A stretch of 64,000 bases of DNA from Artemia franciscana (taxonomy: Eukaryota; Arthropoda; Branchiopoda; Anostraca; Artemiidae). Made by a program: the position numbers and the translations under genes. Where the stretch lies: contig NC_088880.1 of the NCBI RefSeq assembly GCF_032884065.1, positions 30,965,298 to 31,029,297 on the forward strand, in the 5' to 3' direction. The notes under the pieces were generated by a model, which saw only the letters and a list, made by a program, of their open reading frames with translations, had not been told where the DNA came from and ran no database searches. This document shows, piece by piece, positions 1 through 64,000 of this stretch (its first letter is position 1; each line of letters begins with the position of its first letter).

Positions 1-530
1 TTTTTGTGCCGACATCAGTTTCAAAATACAAAAAATGTGAGTCAATCCCGCTTTTGAGGGCTGTAATGAGAGAAATGTTGAGGTGGCTAGAACATATTCT
101 ACAGAAGAAGGATGATATATTGCCCTTGCTGGACAGCTCTAAATGGGTACCTAGAGAAATTTGGGGAAGGTAAACAAGAAGGGTGTGCGAAAGCAGAGGA
201 TGGTTGCCCCCCCAACCCCCCATTGCACTTCCTGGCTGAAGGGCCAAGTAACGGAGGTCAGTACCGCCGGTAGGGACTGTAAAGTCTAATGCCGTATTCT
301 TTACCTTACCCTTACCTTGTTGGACAACCTTTTAGGGCCAAACAAAAAGCAGGTCGCCCCTGAATGGGGTTGGAGGATGTCGCAAGGAAAGATTTAAGGG
401 AAATGAGAATTTCATAGGAGGGTCTTAAGTGGGAGAATTTGAACAGGTTGGGATAGAAGAGTAGCGTGCGTATCTGTGTTGGGCTCAGGCGGCTTGGTGC
501 TGCTGTGAGTTGTCAATAGTAGTTGTTCAG
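1..530 (+). mobile_element. RTE-like LINE 3' end with a nested insertion
   Basis: Translated pieces match the C-terminal end of RTE-type reverse transcriptase proteins as I remember them: REMLRWLEHILQKKDD near 65-120, then GQPFRAKQKAGRP near 323-362, then EGLKWENLNRLG and LRRLGAAVSC near 420-520. The coding trace is interrupted at about 139-318 by another repeat containing aggtcagtaccgccggtagg. That inserted repeat recurs at 13415-13580. Frames are broken, so this is a fossil. Confidence 0.65.
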
Positions 531-1754
531 TTTCAAAGTCACTTTGTTCTAATTTTGGATTCAAATTACTGCTTTATTCCTGAGCACCAGAAACTTGCAT
601 TGCACCAATTGATCTTTCATGAAATTATGAAAATTCTTGTTTCACTAATTGAATTTCGTTAATTTATACAGCTGGTTTGTCATTCTTTAACAATAAGTTG
701 AACGATTGGAATATCTCTATGTTTGATATATACTTTTTCTCTTAATTTTGCTTGTATGATTTCTCTCAAACAATGATTTATTTCTTCTTTATAAACCAAA
801 ATTTATTTTATTATCTTCTGTCTTCTCTTCTTGGTAATTTTAAAATTTGTCTATGTAAATCTATGATATGACCAAGGGCGTCCTGATGTTCTGATTGTAG
901 TATTGAAACCAAATCTTTGCATTAAAATTTTCTAAGCTCGCATATCTGACCTCCTTCCTTCCCAAGTTAATCAGTTAATTTAGTTGTTTAAAGTTCAATC
1001 TAATGCTTAGTTAAAATTTTGAAAACCCTAAAAATTTTAATGATACTCAGGCTCATCATAGAAGATTAATTTGGAAGGGGGTTGGTACAATGCCGAGAAA
1101 TAAGCGAGCTATTTAGCAAATGAAAAAAAGTATGGGAAAATGCACGGTTCTCAACATGTTCGGTTGAATAGGTATCGGGCTAGAGCCCCTCCTCCCCCTC
1201 TCCTGCATCTATGCATAAAGAAAATGTTAAGAACAAATTTTGGGGAAAAACAGCAGCTAAAATTAGTGATCATTTTCTGCTTAAGAGGCTGTCGAAAATG
1301 TATCTGGAAGTTCAACTTCTGGCTGGAAGTTTGTATCAGGCTAGAGCCCCCCCCCCCCTCCCTCTCCTGCATATATGCATAAAGAAAATGTTAGGAACAA
1401 AGTTGGGGGAAAAACAGGAGCTAAAATCAGTGATCACTGTGACGATTTTCTGTTTAAGGGGCTGTCGAAAATTTATCCGGAAATTTAACTTGTAGTATAA
1501 TAGCTCTGTTTTTTCAATTCTTTTTAATTCGTCCGATAAGTTATTCTAATGCTGCTTTTGTCTGATTGTAAATCATTTGCAGTTCTGAAATATGCCACTA
1601 AGCATGTGGGCCGTCTGTCCACCTTATATGTTTAAATAAAAATGTTCTTTTCAACTCCGAGGACATCTTTAGATCCTGAATATTAGCTGAAGCTTCTTCT
1701 GGATATGGCTTTACAGTGCCACTAGTGTGTTGGCTGAAACATTTTTATTTTTAG
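530..1754 (+). other. Gene 1 intron, AT-rich, with a two-copy tandem repeat
   Basis: Two adjacent copies of about 160 bp lie at 1173-1330 and 1335-1495. Each contains ggctagagccc, a C-rich run, tctcctgcatctatgcataaa and gctgtcgaaaat. The rest is AT-rich with nothing I recognise before the acceptor at 1754. Confidence 0.7.
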
Positions 1755-29738
<27,984 letters not shown>

Positions 29739-30700
29739 ATAGTTAAACATGCTAGACTATTTTGTTATTCCTACTCCGTACCAATGAACCAATATTGTTA
29801 TATTTACAGCTCAAACTCTTCCTCGACAATTTGCTAATTTTCTCTTTTTTCATTGACAAAAATTTCATTATTCATTACCACTTTCCAAATGATGAAATAG
29901 AAAACTGAAATCAAAGAGTCCCCTAACCAACAGAGTATTACGAGGAGTAAGTACCACTGCTCCTTACTCATTTCTTTTTACTCCTTAATTTTAACTTCTT
30001 AATTTTTACTTAATTTGTACCACTACTCCTTAAATTTTCTATTTCTGTTATAAAAATTCAAAAATTTTGGCTATATTTTTTTATTGTCATACCGTTAAAA
30101 TTGAGCTTTTCTGTGTTGAATCTTAATTTAAGGGAAAAATGGGAAAAAATATCAACTTTAATTTTTCCGAACAGGTCTCCTGAAAGGAGAGCGCCTCTAG
30201 ACAGGTATATTCTGGCCCCAGACCCAGAGCTTCCGTCTGCAGCTGTACTTGTCCCATGCTTGACTATAATCATTTTAATAATTAATGATAACCATTAAAT
30301 TTACGTTTGTTTATAATATATTTGAATTTATGATCATCATACATCAGTTTGTGTTTTACTTTTATAATTTGTTGCTTAAATGGTCATCAGGAAAAAAGAT
30401 GAAATTACAACAGGATAGCATTGAGGATTGTACATAGTTCTTAGAATTGTGCATAGCGGATTGCGGATTTTGGTTCCAATGAGAATTGTGCATCGCACAT
30501 CGACCCGAGACAGAAGCCAATTTTATTAATATTTATTATAATCTCAAAATATCGTAAACAGTTTAATTTATAAATCATAGTTTGGGTAGGTAAGGGGATT
30601 ATTTTCATTGTCATTACATTTATGTGCCCTAGTTAACTGTAAAGACAAAGTGTTGTTTCTGTTTTTGTGTATGTAAATACAATTTGATTTGACTTAAAGT
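29739..30700 (+). other. Gene 1 3' UTR and downstream DNA
   Basis: AT-rich and non-coding apart from an 88-base open stretch at 30165-30297 preceded by CCGAACAG. An ATTAAA at 30294-30299 is a candidate poly(A) signal. No AATAAA was seen close to the stop. The transcript end is not fixed by the sequence. Confidence 0.4.
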
Positions 30701-30770
30701 GTGTTAAAAATGTGTTCTTTAGTATCTTTGCTTAAAACTGCACTCAGGCACGTACGTTTAAGTTATATAT

Positions 30771-30889
<119 letters not shown>

Positions 30890-31593
30890 TGAAAAGAGAA
30901 ATCACCAATGCAACAGCACAAACACATAAAAAAAAAAAAAAAGAGACAGAAGGAGAAAAGGAAGACTGTTTTCCTAAATTAGTGATTAATATAGACCAGC
31001 ACTTGAATGAAGCCTTAACCCTACTCATCCATACAATCACATAGGTCAAACAGCACAGCCATACACAATCAACCATAAAGAATAATCCATGGACAGGCAG
31101 TCATGTCGTCAATAAGTATAAGTCGTCATTTACCAAACAATAGAAAAAATAATATAGACAAATAATTCAGAGGCAACACCCAACACAAGGGCTCATCAGG
31201 AGAATACACTGGCCTATATAGGGTTTCGCCACTTTAAATTCTCTACCCAGCACAGTGTTGTGGCTACCACAGAATATCCATGGCATCCCCGTGTCAGGTA
31301 TCACCCCCAAAATACATGCCTATGAAAGAAAAAAAAACAGCAAATGTAAAACAACCAAGTAAAACCAAAACAAGCTTATCCTGTTAATATATCCCTCTTT
31401 TTAGCAACAATAGGTAAACTAAATATCATAAATTTTACCAAATCACAAATATTAACATATTGCAAAAAACCTGAATGAACTAAACAATTATAGAATTCAT
31501 CTTTACCATGTTGCTAATTTTTAAAAATCCGCTCAATTAGAAACACAATTCAAAATAAATGGCGCTGCGACAACATTTCTCGAACCTCCGAAA

Positions 31594-32283
31594 TTAGTTG
31601 AAAATTTCTTTAAGTATTTCTAGATAATTCTTTTGATATTTATTTAAAAGTTCGATATAATGAAAACAAAATTTTTTAAATTGCCAAGTTAATTTATTTG
31701 CAGAAAAACCTCTTGATATCAATTTTTGGCTTAAGATTTTACATCTATTTTTAAAATCAATATAATTACTACAAATCCTTGCATAACGAAGTAACTGTGA
31801 GAAAAACGCTGAATATGTGATATTTGAGTGTATATTACTTTCAGGGAATGGGAAACTAATCACTTCAAAATCATCCGTTTTATTATACATTTTAAAACTT
31901 AATTTATTATTATCACAAATATTAATATTTAAATCTAAGAAATGATCTTCATGACCAGCGCCATGACTAGGCTCAAGAATAAGCTCTGATGGATATATAT
32001 TTTTAGAAATATCAATGAAATCCTTACATTCTATGACCAAAATATCATCTAAATATCTTTTATTATTTGACAAAGCATGTTTTAAATTAATTGGATTATT
32101 CTTATCCATCATATATTTATATTCTAGTTGACTTAAAAACAAGTCAGCTATAAATGGGCTGGCATTCCCCCCCATGGGAATTCCCACAATTTGCTTGTAC
32201 AAATCACCCCCAAATCTTATATAAATATTGTATAAAACAAATTCTAATAACTCAAAAATCATATCCAAGCTGTAACATCTCAA
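31594..32283 (-). pseudogene. Penelope-like reverse transcriptase, C-terminal half
   Basis: 229 codons. Motif B is GIPMGGNASPFIADLF and motif C is RYLDDIL with the catalytic Asp pair. Then come a thumb-like region (HFLDLNI) and a basic end (SQKLISRGFS). The order and spacing match Penelope-like and related RTs rather than LINE or retroviral RTs. The fingers region is in a separate frame upstream (SFDFATMYTNLSLN at about 32400-32470). The start codon given by the open frame is internal, so this is a fragment. Confidence 0.8.
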
Positions 32284-32538
32284 GTTAACTGTAGTATTAA
32301 AGCAATTTGTCCATATAGCTTTTTTATTATAAGTGTCTATTTTAAGAACCTTTTACTAGATAAGAGGAAAGATTTCTTGATAACAGTTTTTAAATTATCT
32401 AACACTACATTAAGTGATAAATTAGTATACATTGTCGCAAAATCGAAAGACTCAATTCTTTTAGCTGAAACCATTGTTAAAGAATCTATCACCTGCAGTG
32501 AATTATTAACACTCCAATATGGATTAAAATTCGAAAAT

Positions 32539-32544
<6 letters not shown>

Positions 32545-32634
<90 letters not shown>
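32545..32634. repeat. (TA)n microsatellite within RT remnant
   Basis: About 90 bp of TA with one tac interruption. Confidence 0.97.
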
Positions 32635-32636
<2 letters not shown>

Positions 32637-32699
32637 GATGTTGAATAAAAAACAACTAGAAATTAGGGAACATTTAATTATTCCTTCCCCTGTCAAAAT

Positions 32700-34280
32700 A
32701 ACGGCAAGGGTGTAGCATCAGACTTGACAGCCTAAGCTAGTGGCACTAATTTCCGTTTAAGGTCATTTCAGCGAAATTCGTGTATTCATCCCGGGGTACA
32801 CAACCACGACTTATAAGTCTAAGCTGGTAAATAGATTTAAAATTCTGCATTCTCAAATACAGGAAATTCCCGAATTCAACAAATAAAAAATTATGATAAT
32901 TGCCAGGTAAAGTAACAATGGTTCAAGTTTTATGCATAGGTGAAATCATGGATATGCATGGTAATAGGTCATAGTAGGTCATTGATGGATAGTAGGTCAA
33001 TTATTTTGGAAGCTTTTAACCCATAAAAGAAATAAGAAAGCAGTAAGCTAATTAAATACTGCATCCATGAAAATAAAATTCAATGCCCTGTGATTTTAAG
33101 ATTGCAAGCTTGAAACTTTGAAAAAAAGGCTAGTTTTTGAGCCTCACTTTCGGTTGAGCCAATTTTGCTTTATATCAGGGTTTCCTTGACAGAAGGACCT
33201 GACTGATATAAAAGAAATAACGTTCGACTCTTTCCCAATCCTTTTATTTCTGGGGTGGAGAATTTTGCATAGCTTTTTGTCCCCAGTCATTTTTGCAATA
33301 TGGTCTCCTTTGCCGAGGAACTCGTCCATTTTAAGGAGAACCTAGTTTGTTTGTTTTTTTTTTGCGTCGGGTTCCAATGACCTCGGGAATTTCAAAATAA
33401 GTTTCTTGTCGATCCGAAACGTCAACTCTTTGAACCTTTTACAAGATCCATTTCAGAGGTCCAACGAAAGCAAACTCAACCTCATTTCGTGCATTAGGGT
33501 CCCCTTGGTCCATTGAATACGCATAGTGTATTTTATTACACAAGTTAACATGACAATCAAATGCTATATTGGTAAATATTTGTTTATATTTAAAATTTTA
33601 GTAAAATATTTTTTTTTCTATTGTAATGAAAGATAGCAAACTACTCTTTTTCAATTTTCTTTTAGCAATATCACTCTTTTTCGCTAGGTTTCCCAACTCA
33701 TTATCTTCTATGGGCTTCAAAATTGCATTCAAACTTCCTGTAGTCTAAAAATATGCATTATTTTCACCTTCGTCGCGAAATATATTTGCTCCTCTATCTT
33801 GAACCTGCTCAACGATATAACATACCTACCAAACAATTCATTCCGCTCAGAATTTAGTCAGTAACCCTCTGCAATTATTTTATTCCTACTTGAGTCACAG
33901 TCTTCTTCGTCTGTAGCAAATGCTTTTTGTTGTATTTCAGACAGATAATCGAGCACAATGGTTGGCGTTTAGCACCCATTAAACTTTAGAGTGAAGAGTG
34001 AGGGGTTGAGGAGGAGACAACCTTCTTGTATATATAATAATTTCTGTTGGTTTTAATTTTTATTAATTTTATAGATAACTAATTTTAATAATTTAATTTT
34101 ATATTTAGTTTTTATAGACAAGAGGGTGCTCTTGTCTTCATATTGCTAGTGTCCACTCCATTAACTATTCAATAGTTTAAAAACATTCATATCAACAATA
34201 AACCACTTTAGAAAAGTTGAAAAACTGTAATTGCGCAGTTATTTTTCTTAAGAACGCAAAAAATACGAAATTCCACATTT
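32700..34280. other. Intergenic, no recognised gene
   Basis: A 61-codon minus frame at 33144-33329 has no splice context or recognised similarity. The word aggtcatagtaggtcattga and neighbours near 32965 form a tiny local repeat. Otherwise AT-rich. Confidence 0.45.
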
Positions 34281-34620
34281 TTGTATATAGGAGCTTCGGA
34301 CTTCTACAGTATGGTTCTCTGATACGCTGAATCCGATGGTGTGGTTTTCGTTAAGATTCTATGACTTTTAGGGGATGTTTCCCCCCTATTTCCTAAAATA
34401 AGGCAAGTATTCTCAGTCCTGCAACTTTTGATGGGTAAGACTAAGCTTGATGAAGCTTATATATTTAAAATCAGCATTAAAATGGGATTTTTTTATGTAA
34501 CTATTGGTATCAAAATTCCGTTTTTTAGGCATTCAGTTACTATTGAGCCGGGTCGTTCCTTACTACAGTTACCACAAACTGACGAACTAAATAATATTCA
34601 TTTACTAACAACCTTTCTGC
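34280..34620 (-). mobile_element. R1 family fragment, inverted
   Basis: tggttctctgatacgctgaa, then attgagccgggtcgttcctt and acagttaccacaaactgacg are the reverse complement of the R1 start at 14120. Confidence 0.65.
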
Positions 34621-35639
34621 ATCATTCTATATATTTTATTGCAAAGTCTACTTAATCAGAAAATCCTAAAAGATTTTATGGGGTTATTTGAGGAGTTTTA
34701 TTTTAAAGAATGAAAATAAATAGCATAAATAAAGAAGAAAAGAATAAAGAGCACATTCTTTTATCAGTGCTAAACGACAATACTGTAAAACGAAAATACA
34801 GGTAGAATACATGGTGTAGAATATCCAATAGCAAATATTTATTTATGATTTTTAGTCTTTTTGTGTGTTTTTTTTCTGGGGGGGGGGTATCATACCAGGG
34901 TAGGATAGTCATTGAGAAAATAATTTGAAAATATGAAATTTGCGGCAACTATGGGAGGGGGCGCCCTATAATGTAAATGCACAGAAATACCAGCTGGGAC
35001 TAAGAAGTGTGAACAATCAATAATAGTAGGCCTTTATCTTGATCATGGTGTTGCACCTTTACTTGCTATTCTGATTTTTAGGGGGTGTTTCTATGACTAT
35101 GACTTTTATAGTCATATAAAATATAATTATTTTATAGACTTTTATAGTCTATTTTCTAAAATAAGGCAAGTATTCTTAATTTGGAATTCAACATTTACTT
35201 CCAAAGCCGTATCAAGGATTTTTGTTCGAGAGCGGCGCATTTTTTTAGGGCTGGTGTGCAAAAAAAAATATTAAAAAAACACCAAAATTTGTTTATGAGG
35301 ATTTTTGTCAGCTTTTTAAGAGTCAACCCAAAATTTCAAAGAGGAGGGAGGACTTGAATCCAGTACCCTTCTCTCTTGATGTGGCATTTCTTTCAGTGTT
35401 TTCTGTGCTTAATTTTAGCTTCTTTTTGGCTTAGAACATGTCAAAAAAAACAAGGGATGTAAATTTTTTGTTATTATCGACATAGATTAGGCTTAAGCTA
35501 AAATAATCGAATTTTTTTAAGTCTTAAAGTTATTGCCATTGTGTTTGCCATTGTGGTTGTGTTTGCCATATCTTAGGAGCACCTATAAAGATATAAGTTG
35601 AATAATAAAGATAATATCATAAGATGATAAATAAAGACA

Positions 35640-36490
35640 TTATAAAGATGATAATAAAGATATTAAGTTGGACCTTCCAGGTAATGTTGAAGCAAATGTT
35701 GAACTGAATGTTTAGGCACTCTCTGCATCCCAGTCATGAAAAGGCCACATCTGAAGGCATCTGTGAAACAAACGTATATACATTATCTGAAAACATCCAA
35801 TGGTATCAAATTGAAACTTTCAGGGAATATTGCGACCGAATATTGAACTACAGTTTAAAATACTAAAACCACCCCCTTTATCGAAAAAAGTTGCATAGGT
35901 AATAGTTCAAACTGGTTAAGGGTATTAATTTGAAAGTTCCAGGGGATGTTTAGAAGATGTTGAAATAATTTAGAATACACTAAGCGGATCCTGGTTGTCA
36001 AAAAAGTGTATGGGTTGTATATTAAAAAGGCTGAAGGTATTAAGTTAAGCTTTCAGGTGAGGCTGTGGGGATTTTGAGCTAAACCGAAACGCACTATCTG
36101 CATCCAGGTTTTCAAAAGGACCTCAGGAACAGCTAATTGCAATAAGTTAAAACTTTCAGGAAATATTGAGTAGAAGTTCAACTGAATCAAAAGACACTAT
36201 GTATGCGGTCAAAATTGCACATCTATAATAAATTAAGAACGGCTGACGGTATTTAATTGAAACTTTTAAAGAATTGTTTTACTAATTCAAAGACACCGTA
36301 TGTATCTATGTCATAGGAAGGATGTGTCTGCAATAACTTAGAACCGGTTAATAGCATTAAGTTGAGGTTTTCAGTGGAAGTTGACCAAATGCGCTATGTC
36401 CTTCGCGGTTTTCAAGAGTTTATATTCTATACATGTCAAAAGTGGCTAAGATGCTACATTGAAACTTTCTGGGAAAGCTGAGGGAAATAT
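35640..36490 (+). repeat. Old ~115-bp tandem repeat
   Basis: About seven diverged copies carry ttaagttgaaactttcaggg-like words, then atgttgag/atattgag, then actatctgcatccaggt-like words. Related words recur at 45840-45960. Confidence 0.7.
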
Positions 36491-36537
36491 TGGACTATAA
36501 ATCATCACTGCATAACACAAGGTTAAATATAGACAGA

Positions 36538-36640
36538 CTGGTGGCGAAACGCCGCGCAGATTATACTTATGGCACGCTGACGTGTTCTCTGTCGATAGCG
36601 CAACACTGACAAATCGGCGCGGCATTGGGGTCTTCTAAAA
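36538..36640 (+). promoter_or_regulatory. CpG-rich patch upstream of gene 2 (possible promoter or 5' UTR)
   Basis: The stretch with ggcgaaacgccgcgcag and caaatcggcgcggcattgg stands out against roughly 30 percent GC surroundings and has many CpGs. It sits about 350 bp before the first exon found for gene 2. No TATA box or initiator is clear. It could equally be part of an unrecognised repeat. Confidence 0.3.
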
Positions 36641-36948
36641 AAGCAATAATCTTTTTAGCCTACTCGATTCACAAAATAATTCACCGTTTTCTTACACCTT
36701 ATCTTTGGTTATGGCTTCTCTTTGTTCTTTTGATTTTCACTGTGACGAAACGCTGTTTTTCCCCTTTAACAAATTGTCTTTGCCATTGTAATTATTTTGA
36801 TTATTATTATTATTATAGTAATTATTATAATTATTATAGTAATTATTATTTGAGTATGCAGGATGTCTTACTTAAGCTTTATAAACTAGAAAAATGAAAA
36901 AACAAATCTTCAAGTATGAATATTACGTGCTTTTTATTTCTTTTACAG

Positions 36949-62733
<25,785 letters not shown>

Positions 62734-64000
62734 TTTGAATTGTTTTGAGTTTGGTTTATGTCTAGTCTGGACTCGTTAGATGTCTTATGTCGAGGCCACA
62801 TCATAGTCCTATTTGGTGATAAAACGAAAATTGCGCACAACTACTAAGCCAATTATGCACGCCTTTCGTAGTTTCATGAGTAGTACAATGTTCAACCTTC
62901 AAGCATAAAATTTTGTGATTGACCAATCAGAGTCGAGGTTTTAGGCCCAATTTTTTGAAATTAGAAAATGGGAGCTTAGAGTAGCAGTTTTTCTTTCTTT
63001 TTAGATGAATCTGGAGGAAGATATAAAAAAAATATTTTCTCTTGGCCATAGATGGGGCAAGTTAGTGTTTACGTAAATTTTCAGAATTAATTCCTATGTA
63101 ATGATAAATAGGAATTAATTCCTGATGTAAGTTTCCTAAGAATCAATGTAAAATGTATGTATCTGATAAATCTTGGCATTTTATCGACAGATGTGACTAC
63201 GATGTGGCTCGAGCATTACTTAGATATCTTTTTTCATATTGATTATTACTTTTGTTCACTTTGCTTGTTTTACTTAATGTTTTACTTTTTCCTTTTTGCT
63301 TCTATAGATATTTAATTTATTTTATGATATGATTATTTATGGCCATACATACTATAATATTGTCTAAGTTTCGTCCAACTTTTTTGAGGTATTCCTTTGA
63401 GAAAATATCAAACCTTTTGTAATATGAAAGCTCTTCAATTTTCCATTGGTATTTTTGCTTCTTTTAGTTTTCTCTTTTGTCGGTGATTATTTTTTCTTTG
63501 AGTATTCTTGGTAATCTTTTTGAAAATCAGCAGTATTTGAGGTATTTCATGTCACTACACGCTCAATGGCTCTTTTTCATGCATTTATTCTTTTTTTGTT
63601 TGTTTTCTTGTTTGTTTTCATGCATTTTTTCTTGTTTTGAAAGTTGGAGGTTTGGAAACTGCAGATTTGAAAAGTGGAGACTTGCGTATTTGGAATACGC
63701 ACTCATTACCTGGATTTGCTCCACAAAAAACCTTATCGAGACAGCAGTCTTAATTACCAATCATATTAGTTAAACATTGTTACCTTGTTACCACCATTGT
63801 TACCACCTTGTTACAGTAGAACAACGTAACATAAAGTATTTTTTAATAGTCTGTATATTAGCAAACTAAAACACAATGATAATAAATGAATAAACTGATA
63901 TGAGAGAGCAAAAATTTGGCTACATGTTATTTTGGTAAAATTTGGCTACGTGTTATTTTGGCAAAAATTTGGCTACGTGTCATTTTGAAAAAAAATTGGC
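62734..64000 (+). other. Gene 2 3' UTR / downstream, ending in a ~28-bp minisatellite
   Basis: No further gene. AATAAA occurs at 63881 and 63889. From about 63905 to the window end, aaaatttggctacgtgttat plus tttggc repeats at least three times. Confidence 0.6.

Larger units (their letters stand above)
30890..32700 (-). mobile_element. Penelope-like retroelement, degenerate
   Basis: Minus strand. Two broken reverse transcriptase frames (32337-32696 and 31594-32283) are followed by about 700 bp of 3' non-coding sequence containing ctgatgagccc near 31196. Between the frames is a short stop-bearing stretch, and a TA/CA microsatellite (32545-32634) has invaded the first frame. TA runs at the 3' edge fit the preference of these elements for AT-rich targets (family knowledge). 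No GIY-YIG endonuclease frame is visible, so it is truncated or of an endonuclease-less type. Confidence 0.75.

Noticed and set aside
33144..33329. 61-codon minus-strand ORF
   Set aside because: Short, no supporting context; could be chance.
36712..36790. ATG at about 36714 (MASLCSFDFHCDE...) as first exon of gene 2
   Set aside because: Its only nearby donor leaves phase 2, which puts stops in the 36949 exon.
63477..63773. 98-codon hydrophobic ORF near the window end
   Set aside because: T-rich repetitive words (ttgtttgttttc) explain the Phe/Cys/Leu content.

Overview
This is eukaryotic nuclear DNA: AT-rich, with very few long open frames, genes split into short exons by clean GT/AG introns, and dense transposon debris. 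The best gene has its closest remembered relatives among arthropod membrane proteins. With the repeat style (long TA runs, Helitrons, RTE/CR1-like LINEs, Penelope-like elements, many minisatellites) this suggests a crustacean. A brine shrimp (Artemia) is my guess, but that is inference from repeat character only.

Two spliced genes can be assembled, both on the + strand, with all intron phases agreeing. Gene 1 (1755-29738, 5' end outside the window) is the C-terminal 682 residues of an uninflatable/SVEP1-like single-pass membrane protein: a sushi-like Cys module, a furin-type site, four ephrin-receptor-like (GCC2/GCC3) Cys repeats, two EGF domains, a transmembrane helix and a conserved cytoplasmic tail. 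Gene 2 (36949-62733, first exon not found) encodes at least 287 residues of a basic protein I do not recognise.

The most unusual structure is inside gene 1. The edge of the EGF/transmembrane exon (end of the intron, 3' splice site, first 63 or so exon bases) is tandemly repeated 28 times from about 20820 to 24870, and only the last copy carries the complete exon. The pattern recurs on a smaller scale. The 5' splice site of the next exon is present three times (27457, 27590, 27734). The 3' splice site of the last exon has a decayed twin 67 bp upstream. In gene 2 the end of the 52985 exon with its donor is present four times (53139, 53250, 53352, 53456). Exon edges in this region seem prone to tandem duplication, which creates decoy splice sites.

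Other content by region: RTE-type LINE 3' end (1-530); tandem repeats (1170-1500, 2380-2985, 7941-8450, 12948-13240); a hairpin-bounded repeat with a 93-bp foldback insertion (10440-12722); a roughly 1-kb dispersed family (7240, 14120, 34280, 44940, 48140, 54390, 60715); two non-autonomous Helitrons (17489-19530 minus, 37254-38451 plus); CR1/jockey-like remnants (25750-27010 minus, 50590-52510 plus); a Penelope-like element (30890-32700 minus); an RNase H-bearing LINE tail (41860-42680) with a related tail at 47760-48000; an orphan intronless frame broken at a T-run (42739-43852); an RTE remnant (58890-59990 minus); and large TA and TC microsatellites. No rRNA, functional tRNA, CRISPR or prokaryotic feature was seen.
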